Shown piece after piece: positions 17,672 to 26,283 of a DNA stretch of 64,000 nt. The stretch lies in contig CAMKRZ010000004.1 in assembly GCA_946415315.1 (NCBI GenBank), positions 124,001 through 188,000 of the forward strand. The letters run 5' to 3'. Numbering within the stretch: position 1 is the stretch's first letter; each line of letters opens with the position of its first letter. The notes beneath the pieces were generated by a model that saw nothing but the letters and a program-made list of their open reading frames with translations, did no database searches and was not told where the DNA came from. The position numbers and the translations under genes are program-made. The DNA is from an uncultured Lachnoclostridium sp. (GTDB lineage: Bacteria; Bacillota; Clostridia; Lachnospirales; Lachnospiraceae).

Positions 17672-17718
17672 TAACACTTGAATTAACACTAACACTCAAC
17701 CCAAAATTGTGTTATGAT
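17672..17718 (+). promoter_or_regulatory. Extended -10 promoter with three TAACACT repeats
   Basis: TAACACT occurs at 17672, 17684 and 17690, spaced 12 and 6 bp. Directly downstream is TGTTATGAT (17710-17718), an extended -10 with no recognisable -35. The repeats occupy the -35 region, so they may bind an activator or the XRE protein encoded next. Confidence 0.55.
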
Positions 17719-17804
17719 ACAGACAAATCAACCGAGAGGCGAGTGAGTGACATTCACGGTGTGGGGGATGAAAACACGCACAAGCCTGCAGAAAGGAGTT
17801 ACAT

Positions 17805-18710
17805 ATGAGTTTCGGGGAATCGTTGCAGGCGCTTCGCAAGGAGAGCAAGGTGACACAGGAGCAGCTCGCGAGCTACCTCGGGGTGAGCGCGCAGGCGGTA
17901 TCCAAATGGGAGAACGGCAGTTACCCGGAGGGCGACCTGATCCCGCGGATCGCGGACTATTTCAAGGTTTCCATTGATTATCTGTACGGACGCGAGGAGC
18001 GGCGCGCCTCGATCGAGCAGCAGGTTGTCAACGAGCTGTCGTCGGTCTGGAGGAGTGAGAACAGCTATGATGTTATGCAGAAGGAGTTCGTCGACAAGGC
18101 TCATCGCCTGCTGTGGGCAATTCAGATCAGCAGCTGGAAGAACTCCGTCGACTATTACGCCAGACCGCAGCACGAGGAGAACAGCGCGCGGATGTCGAGC
18201 GCGATCGCATTTGACGAGGGCTACTCGTTCATGCGTCTGGACAAGAACAAGGATTGCTTCCTCTTCCTTCGTCAGCCGGAGGGAGACAAAGGCTATGAGC
18301 GCTGGTTCAGCGACACGACCGAGGTCCGGGAGTTCTTCGGGAAACTCGCCGAAAGGGACAACCTGAAGGTCCTCGGCTTCCTGTACACGCTCCGCCACGG
18401 CGAGCTGGCGAGCCTCTCCACGATCGAGAAGGCGACATGCGTGCCGAGGGAGAAGATCACGGCGCTTCTCGACTATATCGGGAGATCGGTCGGCAGGGAC
18501 GGAGAATCGCCGATCCTGGAGGTGCAGCTTATCGGGAACGATGAGGACGACCAGAAGGCGTACGGCGTGAACATGACGCTGGGCGGCTTGTTTGTGGGGA
18601 TTTTTGCGATGGCGGACTCGTATGTGCATTCGCCGCAGGGGTATTCGATGCAGTCCGCGAGCAGAACGCAAAGCTGGGCGGACCGGTCGAAGATCGGGTC
18701 GTGCAAGTGA
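17805..18710 (+). CDS. XRE-family transcriptional regulator
   Basis: The protein has 301 residues. The N-terminal lambda-repressor-type HTH (residues ~8-62) reads LRKESKVTQEQLASYLGVSAQAVSKWE, ending YFKVSIDYLYG. The C-terminal ~230 residues carry no family I recognise. One part (FSDTTEVREFFGKLAERDNLKVLGFLYTLRHGELASLSTIEKATCVPREKI cut here) looks like a second helical wHTH-like region. AAAGGAG precedes the ATG. Located just before the TldD/TldE pair on the same strand, it may control them and its own promoter, where three TAACACT repeats lie. Confidence 0.88.
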   Translation: MSFGESLQALRKESKVTQEQLASYLGVSAQAVSKWENGSYPEGDLIPRIADYFKVSIDYLYGREERRASIEQQVVNELSSVWRSENSYDVMQKEFVDKAHRLLWAIQISSWKNSVDYYARPQHEENSARMSSAIAFDEGYSFMRLDKNKDCFLFLRQPEGDKGYERWFSDTTEVREFFGKLAERDNLKVLGFLYTLRHGELASLSTIEKATCVPREKITALLDYIGRSVGRDGESPILEVQLIGNDEDDQKAYGVNMTLGGLFVGIFAMADSYVHSPQGYSMQSASRTQSWADRSKIGSCK

Positions 18711-18786
18711 GCGAGTGCAGAGGAAAATGCGGGTGAGCGGTAACGAGCACTCGCGGAAGTGAATGATCAATGGGAGGAATACAATT

Positions 18787-20130
18787 ATGGGAGAGAAGTT
18801 TCATTTTCCGAAGGACCTGTATGCGGACATTCGGATCGAGGAAAAATACAGCGTGAATCTGATGAAGTTCAATGGCGAGCTGGTGAACGACAGGGCCACG
18901 CAGGAGAACGGCGCGCTGATACGCGTGTACGACGGAAAATTGTGGTACACGACGTCGACGAATGAGCTTGACCGATTGCAGGAGGAACTGGACGCGCTCG
19001 CGGAGCTGGCGCAGCCAAACCCCGCGATCTACGATGATCCGGCGATCCGGCTTCTGGAGGTCAACCGTGAGGAGCGGCTGCTGTACGAGGGGGACAAGCT
19101 CGAAGACATTGCGCGGCAGCGATTTACGGACGTGATCGATTACTACGTCGAGGCGTGCATTGAGGATGAGATGCCGGAGGTGAACTCGTGGTCGGTCAGC
19201 GCTGGCGGCGGGTATGTCAGGAAGAGTTTTTACTCCTCGAAGGGGAGCGAGATCGTCTACGACTATCAGATCTGCGCAGGGGGCGTGTGGTACACGCTGG
19301 GTGGCAACGGCGAGCCGATGAACTGCGGTAAACAACTCTTCGGCGTGACGCCGGAGGATCTGATCGGACATGAGTCGGAGATCCTTGCGGAGCGCGAGCG
19401 CTACATCGATTTTCTGAAGAACGCGGTGGATGTGGAGCCGGGCGAGTACACGTGCGTGCTCTCTCCGATCACGACGGCGATGTTCGCGCATGAGAGCTTC
19501 GGGCACAAGAGCGAGGCGGACTTCATGCTGAACGATCCGGTGCTCCGTGAGGAGTGGACGATGGGCAAGAAAGTCGGTTCGGACCTCGTTTCGATCTGCG
19601 ACAGCGGCGACATGCCGAACCACGGTTACATTCCGTACGACGACGAGGGCACGAAGGCGCGCGAGACATGGCTGATCAAAGACGGCGTGCTCACCGGGCG
19701 CCTGCACGACTCGACGTCGGCAGCGGCTCTTACGGAGGAGCTGACCGGCAACTGCCGCGCGCAGGACTACCGCAAAAGGCCGGTCGTGCGCATGACCAAC
19801 ACCTTCATGAAGGGCGGCACGGACTCGTTCGAGGACATCATCGCCGACACGAAGGACGGCATCTACGTCTACATGGTTTCGGACGGCACGGGCAGCGCCA
19901 CATTTGTCATGAACGCGACGGTCTGCTACCGCATCCGTGACGGCAAGATCTGCGAGCCGCTCCGCGTTCACATGCTGACCGGCTCGGTGTTCCAGACGCT
20001 GTTTGACATCGACCGCGTCGGCTCGGATTTCGAGTTGTTCGACTCGTACACCTGTGGGAAAATGGGGCAGATGGTCCGTGTTTCCGCCGGCGGCCCGAGC
20101 ATCCGCGTACGTAAATTACAGGTGAGTTAA
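18787..20130 (+). CDS. tldD: TldD-family metalloprotease subunit
   Basis: The protein has 447 residues. The metal motif HESFGHKSEAD (HExxxH) near residue 235 is the active-site signature of TldD. Surrounding family features are SAGGGYVRKSFYSSKG, DEGTKARETWLIKDGVLTG and the glycine-rich C-terminus VSAGGPSIRV. TldD forms a heterodimer with TldE, and the complex cuts unfolded peptides, as in microcin B17 maturation. The start is ATG 18787 with GGGAGG nine bases upstream; the in-frame site at 18763 has none. It lies 14 bp before its partner gene and downstream of the XRE gene. Confidence 0.92.
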   Translation: MGEKFHFPKDLYADIRIEEKYSVNLMKFNGELVNDRATQENGALIRVYDGKLWYTTSTNELDRLQEELDALAELAQPNPAIYDDPAIRLLEVNREERLLYEGDKLEDIARQRFTDVIDYYVEACIEDEMPEVNSWSVSAGGGYVRKSFYSSKGSEIVYDYQICAGGVWYTLGGNGEPMNCGKQLFGVTPEDLIGHESEILAERERYIDFLKNAVDVEPGEYTCVLSPITTAMFAHESFGHKSEADFMLNDPVLREEWTMGKKVGSDLVSICDSGDMPNHGYIPYDDEGTKARETWLIKDGVLTGRLHDSTSAAALTEELTGNCRAQDYRKRPVVRMTNTFMKGGTDSFEDIIADTKDGIYVYMVSDGTGSATFVMNATVCYRIRDGKICEPLRVHMLTGSVFQTLFDIDRVGSDFELFDSYTCGKMGQMVRVSAGGPSIRVRKLQVS

Positions 20131-20144
20131 GGGGGAATCTTACT

Positions 20145-21365
20145 ATGACGATCAAAGAAAAACATAGCACCCGCAGGACGGTTTCCAAAATGTCCTACGA
20201 GGAAAATAAACCCAAGGCGTTCGAGCGCAACAACTCCGTCGAGAGTTCGTACCGCGTGTACGACGGCGAGAAAGTCGGTATCTGCTACAGCATCGGCGAG
20301 ATCGGCGACGAGGAGGGCTTTGCGAGAGCCCAGGCCGACCCGGAGCGCGCGAGACCGTACCCGTTCATGCCGGAAGCCGGCGGACAGCGCAAACGCGACA
20401 AGAGCGAGAGCACGGTGACCGACCGCGAGCTGATGGATGTCGCGGGGGAGTACATGAAGTACCTTCTCGAAAAATACCCGCAGTTCACATTTTCCGGAAA
20501 CTTTACCGCCGAGAGATGCCGCTACACGCTGACGAACGATCTCGGCACGGACTTTGAGGAATCGGACGCGTGTTTCGGCGCGGGCCTCATGTTCAAGCAT
20601 AAGGGCAGCCGCGACATCATCGACGGCAACTTCGGGTTCAACACGCGCACGCTCGACGACGGCACGATTTTCCGCACGATGGCGGACCTGTACCTCGGCT
20701 CGTACGAGACGATGGCGGAGGTGCCGGAGGAGATCGTATTGTGCATCCAGTATTACTCGCTCACCGAAACGATCGCGAACGAGCTTGACGCGGAGACGCT
20801 TGCACTCGGAACGTCACGCCTCACGGGGAAGGTTGGGGAGAAACTGTTCAGCGAGGATTTTACGCTCGAGCATGACGTGACGGATAAGGAAACCTGGTTT
20901 TGGAAGTTTTGGGACGGCGAGGGTTGCGTGATCGAAGGCGACAAACTTATGCTGATCGAAAACGGTGTGATCAGGACCGGCTATTCTGACAAGCGTGTGG
21001 CGAAGAAGTACGGAGTGCCGCACACGAGGTCGGCGGGACGCAACTATGCGGATCTGCCGTTTCCGGGCGGACTGAACCTTCGCATCCGCAGAAGCGAGAA
21101 GACCATCCGTGAGCTTCTCGGCGGGCGGTCTGCGATCATCCCGCTGAACTGCACGGGCAGCCCCATGGACAGCAAGGGCAACATGAGCATGATCATCAAC
21201 TCGTCGCTTCTGTGGGACGGGGAGCGGGTCGTCGGGCGCCTTCCGGAGTTCCGTGTGAACATGAATTTCTTCGACGTTCTCGGGAAGGATTACATCGGCG
21301 TCGGATCGGATGATTCGCCGTTCTATAACGACAAGGTGATCCTGATCAAGGCGTATAGAGTATGA
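20145..21365 (+). CDS. tldE: TldE/PmbA-like partner of TldD
   Basis: The 406-residue protein belongs to the TldD/PmbA superfamily but lacks the HExxxH site, as expected for the non-catalytic TldE partner. Regions such as GGLNLRIRRSEKTIRELLGG and STNxxx-type C-terminal strands (MDSKGNMSMIINSSLLWDGE) follow the family pattern. It begins with a short basic segment and AAGGGGG in front of the ATG. Tight coupling to tldD supports a heterodimeric protease. No RiPP precursor gene is visible nearby, so the natural substrate is open. Confidence 0.82.
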   Translation: MTIKEKHSTRRTVSKMSYEENKPKAFERNNSVESSYRVYDGEKVGICYSIGEIGDEEGFARAQADPERARPYPFMPEAGGQRKRDKSESTVTDRELMDVAGEYMKYLLEKYPQFTFSGNFTAERCRYTLTNDLGTDFEESDACFGAGLMFKHKGSRDIIDGNFGFNTRTLDDGTIFRTMADLYLGSYETMAEVPEEIVLCIQYYSLTETIANELDAETLALGTSRLTGKVGEKLFSEDFTLEHDVTDKETWFWKFWDGEGCVIEGDKLMLIENGVIRTGYSDKRVAKKYGVPHTRSAGRNYADLPFPGGLNLRIRRSEKTIRELLGGRSAIIPLNCTGSPMDSKGNMSMIINSSLLWDGERVVGRLPEFRVNMNFFDVLGKDYIGVGSDDSPFYNDKVILIKAYRV

Positions 21366-21368
21366 CAG

Positions 21369-21402
21369 ATAGCGGAGGGCCAATCGGCTCTCCGCTTTTT
21401 TG
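21369..21402 (+). terminator. Terminator of the xre-tldD-tldE unit
   Basis: Stem AGCGGAGGGCC / GGCTCTCCGCT (one mismatch) followed by T6. Confidence 0.88.
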
Positions 21403-21526
21403 AAATTTCTTACTATTGTGGTAGAACGGATTCTGTGGTATGATATCATAGATTTATTGTGTACTTCGATGATGCGGAAACACAGTGACCACGGGAAAAA
21501 AGACGTGGCTTTCGGAAGGAGCAGCG

Positions 21527-22831
21527 ATGGACCACAAAAATTTTGAACGGTTTGATATGGCGAAACCGCCGGTCCGCACAAAATGGTACCTGCGTCCGCT
21601 CACGATCCTGCTGAGTCTCCCGGATGTGTGGAAGCACCGAGCGAAGATCACGAAGGTGCGCACGGAGGGGCTCAAACCGCCGTATGTACTGCTGTGCAAC
21701 CACAATGCGTTCATGGATTTTAAGGTCGCGACGAAGGCGATCTATCCGAGCCGCGCGAACTACGTCGTGGCGATCGACGGCTTCATCGGAAGGGAGAATC
21801 TGCTTCGCAACGTCGGCTGCATCTGCAAGCGGAAGTTCACAAACGACATCGTGCTTGTGCGCCAGCTACTGCAGGTGATCAAAAACGGTGACATTGCCGT
21901 GATCTACCCCGAGGCGCGCTATTCCCTGTGCGGGACGACAGCCGTGCTGCCGGAGTCGATCGGTAAACTGTGCCGGCTTTTGAAGGTGCCGGTCGTGACG
22001 ATGATCTGCCACGGACACCACGTGAACTCGCCGTTCTGGAACCTGCACGACCGCGGGATCAAGCCGACTGAGGCGGAGATGACGTGCATCTTCACGCCGG
22101 AGGAACTGGCCGAGTCTTCGGTCGATGAGATCAATCGGAAAATCGTTGAGATGTTTCAGTACGATGACTTCGCCTGGCAGAAGGAGCGGGGCATCGCGAC
22201 GAAGTACACGGGGCACGCGGAAGGCCTTCACAAGGTGCTCTATCAATGCCCTGCGTGCAGAACCGAATTCCGCATGAACAGCAAGGGGATGAAGCTTTTC
22301 TGCGAGGCGTGCGGCGAGAGCTGGACGGTTAGCCCGCTCTCGGAGCTGAGCAGGGATGAGGCTGCCGGAGCCGCGACAGCCGGCGATACGAAAGGCCTTG
22401 ATTTTACGCATATTCCCGACTGGTATGAGTGGGAGCGCGCGAATGTGCGCGCGGAGGTCGAGGCGGGGACGTACTCGTCCGGCGACCTCGAGGTGCATGT
22501 CGATTCGCTGCCGAACGCGAAGAAGTTCGTGAGGCTCGGCAACGGCACGATGCGCCATGATATGACCGGCTTCCACGTGAGCGGAACGGACGATGAGGGG
22601 AATCCGTTTTCCATGGAGATCGCGGCGAAGACGCAGTACTCGGTGCACATCGAGTACGAATATCTCGGAAAATTCGGTGACTGCGTGGACCTGAACACGC
22701 TTGAGGACACGTGGTACACATACCCGCACGGGCGGGATTTTGCGGTCACCAAGATGGCGCTCGCAACAGAGGAATTGTATTTTTACTACCGCCGGCAGGC
22801 AGTGAAACCCTGCAAGCCCGGCCTGGCTTGA
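21527..22831 (+). CDS. PlsC-like acyltransferase with zinc-ribbon and C-terminal domain
   Basis: The protein has 434 residues. The N-terminal acyltransferase part has NHNAFMDFK near residue 57 (the NHxxxxD-type catalytic motif) and IYPEARYS near 127. These are motifs of 1-acylglycerol-3-phosphate O-acyltransferases, which add an acyl chain to a lipid at the cytoplasmic membrane face. Uncommonly, it continues with a zinc ribbon CPACRTEF...LFCEACG (residues ~241-265) and a ~170-residue domain rich in beta strands. ATG 21527 has GGAAGGAG five bases upstream and was preferred over the in-frame 21485. The next gene, CapA-like, follows after 19 bp. Confidence 0.85.
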   Translation: MDHKNFERFDMAKPPVRTKWYLRPLTILLSLPDVWKHRAKITKVRTEGLKPPYVLLCNHNAFMDFKVATKAIYPSRANYVVAIDGFIGRENLLRNVGCICKRKFTNDIVLVRQLLQVIKNGDIAVIYPEARYSLCGTTAVLPESIGKLCRLLKVPVVTMICHGHHVNSPFWNLHDRGIKPTEAEMTCIFTPEELAESSVDEINRKIVEMFQYDDFAWQKERGIATKYTGHAEGLHKVLYQCPACRTEFRMNSKGMKLFCEACGESWTVSPLSELSRDEAAGAATAGDTKGLDFTHIPDWYEWERANVRAEVEAGTYSSGDLEVHVDSLPNAKKFVRLGNGTMRHDMTGFHVSGTDDEGNPFSMEIAAKTQYSVHIEYEYLGKFGDCVDLNTLEDTWYTYPHGRDFAVTKMALATEELYFYYRRQAVKPCKPGLA

Positions 22832-22850
22832 TCACGGAGGGACAAGTACC

Positions 22851-24293
22851 TTGGCGAAGATGACGCGAGAGCAGTATTTGAAGTATAAGAAGCGAAAACG
22901 AAAGCAGAAGAAGATACTGGTCGTTCTTTTGGTTATCGGTATCATTTTACTCCTGGCTGTGAGCGTGATCAAAGGGATCAACACGGCGCTCAAAAACGCC
23001 GGGAAGAATAAACCGACGAAAACTACCGTCACACCGATGCCGGAAAGGACGCCGACACCGAAGGCAACAGCGACGCCGAGCCCGTCGCCGAGCCCGAGCC
23101 CGTCGCCCACGCCGACACCGACTCCGACACCGAATGTCGTGAGCATGATCGCGGTCGGTGACAACCTCTACGACTGGTATTTGCTGGAGGACGGTTACAA
23201 CCGCGAGGACGGAACGTTCGACTTCAGCCACAACTACGATTACATCAAAAAATACGTTCAGATGGCGGATTTCGCGGTCGTGAACCAGGAGACGCCGATC
23301 GGCGGCGACGAGGGTTATGTCGGCGACAGCTGGGAGGAGAAGTACTTCGGCAACCGGCAAATGTGGGGTTCCTACCACGGGTACGCATCCTTCAACACGC
23401 CGGATGAGGTCGGCCATGAGCTTGTGAAGGCGGGCTTCAACATCATCACGATGGCGACAAACCATTCCTCGGACCACGGTTACAAAGCGATCCAGAAGTC
23501 GATCGAGTTCTGGCGCACCAACTACCCGGACGTGACGCTTCTGGGCATTCACGACAGTGTGGAGGATCAGAACAAGATCTCGGTCGTCGAAAAATACGGC
23601 ATCCGCATAGCTTTGCTGAACTACACCTACGGTCTGAACAAGAAGTCTGCTACCGAGGAGGCGGCGTACAGCGTCGATATCCTCAAGGAGGACCGCGTCC
23701 GCAGCGATATCGCGCGGGCGAAGGAGATGGCCGATTTCGTCGTGGTGTTCCCGCATTGGGGCGAGGAGTACGCGATGGATGAACTCAACTCCACGCAGAA
23801 GAAATACACGAAGATTTTCCTCGAATGCGGTGTGGACGCCGTGGTAGGCGCGCATCCGCACATCGGGCAGACCATGGAGTGGCTGACCGGCGCGGACGGC
23901 CACAAGATGGTTGTATATTACTCACTCGGCAACTTCATCTCCAACTTCAAGGAGGCGGACTGTAACGTCGAGGGTATGGCGTATCTCGAATTTTACAAGG
24001 ATGAAAACGGGTGCTCGCTGCGCGAAGGCTCCATGATCCCGATCATCAATCACTGGGAATACAGCAGCGAGAAACTCGGTGACAAGGGCAAGACGAAGCA
24101 GGGTAAGAACTACCGCGTGTACGCGCTTCAGGATTACACCGAGGAACTTGCCAAAGGGCACGGCTGCACCAAGTACAGCAACGGAAAATCATTTTCCTAT
24201 TCACGGATCTACAAGGTCGCCGAAAAACTTTGGGGTAACTACATCAAGATCGTGGACTGGAGCGGCGCGGAAGAAAGCAACAAAGAGGACTGA
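22851..24293 (+). CDS. CapA-family (poly-gamma-glutamate synthesis-type) protein
   Basis: The protein has 480 residues. A Lys/Arg-rich cytoplasmic N-terminus and one membrane helix (ILVVLLVIGIILLLAVSVI) are followed by a long Ser/Pro/Thr linker (residues ~62-95) and a calcineurin-like metallophosphatase-type CapA domain. Motifs are IAVGDNLYDWYL, VVNQETPIGG, TMATNHSSDHG, VVVFPHWGEEY, VVGAHPHIGQ and YYSLGNFISN, so the metal-binding acidic and His residues are kept. It should act outside the membrane on a polymer. The start is TTG 22851 (GGAGGG nine bases upstream). Confidence 0.9.
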   Translation: MAKMTREQYLKYKKRKRKQKKILVVLLVIGIILLLAVSVIKGINTALKNAGKNKPTKTTVTPMPERTPTPKATATPSPSPSPSPSPTPTPTPTPNVVSMIAVGDNLYDWYLLEDGYNREDGTFDFSHNYDYIKKYVQMADFAVVNQETPIGGDEGYVGDSWEEKYFGNRQMWGSYHGYASFNTPDEVGHELVKAGFNIITMATNHSSDHGYKAIQKSIEFWRTNYPDVTLLGIHDSVEDQNKISVVEKYGIRIALLNYTYGLNKKSATEEAAYSVDILKEDRVRSDIARAKEMADFVVVFPHWGEEYAMDELNSTQKKYTKIFLECGVDAVVGAHPHIGQTMEWLTGADGHKMVVYYSLGNFISNFKEADCNVEGMAYLEFYKDENGCSLREGSMIPIINHWEYSSEKLGDKGKTKQGKNYRVYALQDYTEELAKGHGCTKYSNGKSFSYSRIYKVAEKLWGNYIKIVDWSGAEESNKED

Positions 24294-24386
24294 CCTGCGG
24301 CGGGAGGACCGGCGACAGTGAGGACGGACCTGCGGCGGACAATGACTTGCAACGTTAAGGACTGAGAAAGAAAGGAGAACGTGCAC

Positions 24387-26066
24387 ATGAACGGCAGTGA
24401 ACTGGTAATCGAATGCCTGCGTGAGCACGGGACGGACCTTGTGTTCGGCTACCCCGGCGCAACAAATCTTGCGCTTTACGACGCAATGTATCGGCAGACT
24501 GCGGTTCGCCATGTGCTGACGGCCCACGAACAGGGTGCGGCGCATGCGGCGGACGGCTACGCGAGGGCTACCGGCCGGGTCGGCGTGTGCATGGCGACGA
24601 GCGGTCCCGGCGCGACCAACCTGGTGACGGGCATCGCGACGGCAATGATGGACAGTGTGCCGGTCATCGCGATCACCTGCAACGTGACGGTGGATTCGAT
24701 CGGACGGGACAGCTTCCAGGAGATCGACATTTTCGGGATCACCCTGCCGATCACGAAACACAACTTCCTTGTGAAGGACATTCGCGAACTGCGCGGCGTG
24801 ATGGACGCGGCGTACGCGATCGCGGCGGGTGGGCGTCCCGGGCCTGTGCTCGTGGACATCGCGCGTGACGTGACGACGGCCGAGTGGACTGAGGAGATGG
24901 AAAATGCGTACCGCGCGGCGAAGAGAACGGACGACAACCACGACGGTCGCGTGCTCTCGGCGGACGGGAACGAGGAACTTGCCGGGTTTGCCGGCAGCAG
25001 GGATGCGCGGCAGGCAGCGGCGAAGAACTTCCGCGGGATCCTGAAGAAGGCGAAGAGACCGCTGATCCTTGTCGGCGGCGGATGTATTGCCGCGGGCGCG
25101 GAGGAGACCGTGGCGGAGCTTGCCGAGCGGATCGACGCTCCGGTGTGCGAGACGCTGATGGGCAAGGGCGTGTACGGCGGAACCGGCGGGCGTGCCATGG
25201 GCATGGTCGGCATGCACGGCACGAAGGGCGCCAACACGGCGATCGCGGAGTGCGACTGCCTTCTGGCTCTTGGAGTGCGGTTCAGCGAGCGCGTGACGGG
25301 CAACCGCCCGGACTGGTGCAGCCAGGCGAAGATCCTGCAGATCGACATCGACCCCGCGGAGATCGATAAAAATATCGCGGTCGACGCGTACGCGGTCGGC
25401 GATGTGAACGATGTGTTGAAGGCGTTGCTGCCGGAACTTCCGGAGCAGAAACACGTGACCTGGATGGCGCGCTGCGGGAAGCTTCGCAGCGAGGACGCGG
25501 AGGCGAGGAAAGCATTTTACGAAGACCGGTCTTCGATCGCGCTTTCGTCCCGCTGGATGGCGCTGCTGCTCGATGAGATGACGGGAGGCAACTGTATCAT
25601 TACCACGGAAGTCGGGCAACATCAGATGGATATCGCGCAAAATTACCGCGTCCACAGCCCGAGACAATTGCTGACGTCGGGCGGACTCGGGACGATGGGG
25701 TACGGCCTTCCCGCAGCGATCGGCGCGGCGATGGGACGCCCCGGCACGAGGGTCATAAACGTGGCCGGCGACGGGTGTTTCCGGATGAACATGAACGAAC
25801 TCTCGGTGGCCGCCAAATACCGCCTTCCGATCGTGGAGATCGTGTGCGACAACCACGGCCTGGAGATGGTGCGGCACTGGCAGCATGTGTACTACAACGA
25901 CCGCTACTACCAGACGAGCTTCGATGACCGCGCGGACTACGTGAAGATCGCGGAGGCGCTCGGCGTTCCGGCGATCCGCGTTGCCACTCGTGACGATGCG
26001 CGCAAGGCGCTTGAGCGGGCGCTCGCGAAGGAAGGTCCGATGGTGATCGTCTGCGAGCTGCGGTAG
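24387..26066 (+). CDS. ilvB: Acetolactate synthase, catalytic subunit (TPP enzyme)
   Basis: The protein has 559 residues. It condenses two pyruvates (or pyruvate and 2-oxobutyrate) in branched-chain amino acid synthesis. The TPP glutamate lies in TAHEQGAAHAADGYARATG (near residue 48); GPGATNLVTGI and FQEIDIFGITLPITKHNFLV are typical of acetolactate synthases. The TPP/metal motif is VAGDGCFRMNMNEL near residue 460. No regulatory small subunit (ilvN) gene is adjacent, so it may be a stand-alone form. An insertion rich in Asp/Ala at residues ~178-210 is longer than usual. ATG 24387 fits AAAGGAG better than GTG 24381. A terminator follows. Confidence 0.85.
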   Translation: MNGSELVIECLREHGTDLVFGYPGATNLALYDAMYRQTAVRHVLTAHEQGAAHAADGYARATGRVGVCMATSGPGATNLVTGIATAMMDSVPVIAITCNVTVDSIGRDSFQEIDIFGITLPITKHNFLVKDIRELRGVMDAAYAIAAGGRPGPVLVDIARDVTTAEWTEEMENAYRAAKRTDDNHDGRVLSADGNEELAGFAGSRDARQAAAKNFRGILKKAKRPLILVGGGCIAAGAEETVAELAERIDAPVCETLMGKGVYGGTGGRAMGMVGMHGTKGANTAIAECDCLLALGVRFSERVTGNRPDWCSQAKILQIDIDPAEIDKNIAVDAYAVGDVNDVLKALLPELPEQKHVTWMARCGKLRSEDAEARKAFYEDRSSIALSSRWMALLLDEMTGGNCIITTEVGQHQMDIAQNYRVHSPRQLLTSGGLGTMGYGLPAAIGAAMGRPGTRVINVAGDGCFRMNMNELSVAAKYRLPIVEIVCDNHGLEMVRHWQHVYYNDRYYQTSFDDRADYVKIAEALGVPAIRVATRDDARKALERALAKEGPMVIVCELR

Positions 26067-26098
26067 GGGATCGACCTTCGAAAAATGACAGATTTTCC

Positions 26099-26135
26099 GA
26101 GCCATCGGAGGCTTCTTCCGGTGGCTCTTTTTCGT
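26099..26135 (+). terminator. Terminator of the acetolactate synthase gene
   Basis: Stem GAGCCATCGGAGG / CTTCCGGTGGCTC with small mismatches, followed by TTTTTC. Confidence 0.85.
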
Positions 26136-26145
26136 CCGAATTTCC

Positions 26146-26174
26146 TTGACGAAAATGCGGCATAGGTATAGAAT
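26146..26174 (+). promoter_or_regulatory. Promoter of serC-serA
   Basis: TTGACG, a 17-bp spacer and TAGAAT. Transcription should start near 26181. Confidence 0.75.
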
Positions 26175-26180
26175 GGTTGT

Positions 26181-26229
26181 TAAGCGGCCCTGAGGAAGAT
26201 AGTTTCTTCTCCCGGGGAGGAACCGCTTA
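26181..26229 (+). promoter_or_regulatory. 5'-terminal stem-loop in the serC leader
   Basis: The outer arms TAAGCGG (26181-26187) and CCGCTTA (26223-26229) enclose an inner stem GAAGA/TCTTC. It starts at the predicted transcription start. No T-box sequence (GGTGGNACC) is present. A second small stem CCGC-GATAT-GCGG follows at 26238-26250. This may stabilise the mRNA or be a regulatory element. Confidence 0.55.
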
Positions 26230-26283
26230 CCAATTTTCCGCGATATGCGGACACGATATATTCTATTCAGGAGGTACTAAACC

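Noticed and set aside
24201..26105. 634-residue open frame opposite the acetolactate synthase gene
   Set aside because: Arg/His-rich composition typical of antisense frames in GC-rich genes; the plus strand encodes an obvious TPP enzyme.
26175..26283. T-box riboswitch before serC
   Set aside because: The conserved GGTGGNACC sequence and a following terminator are absent.
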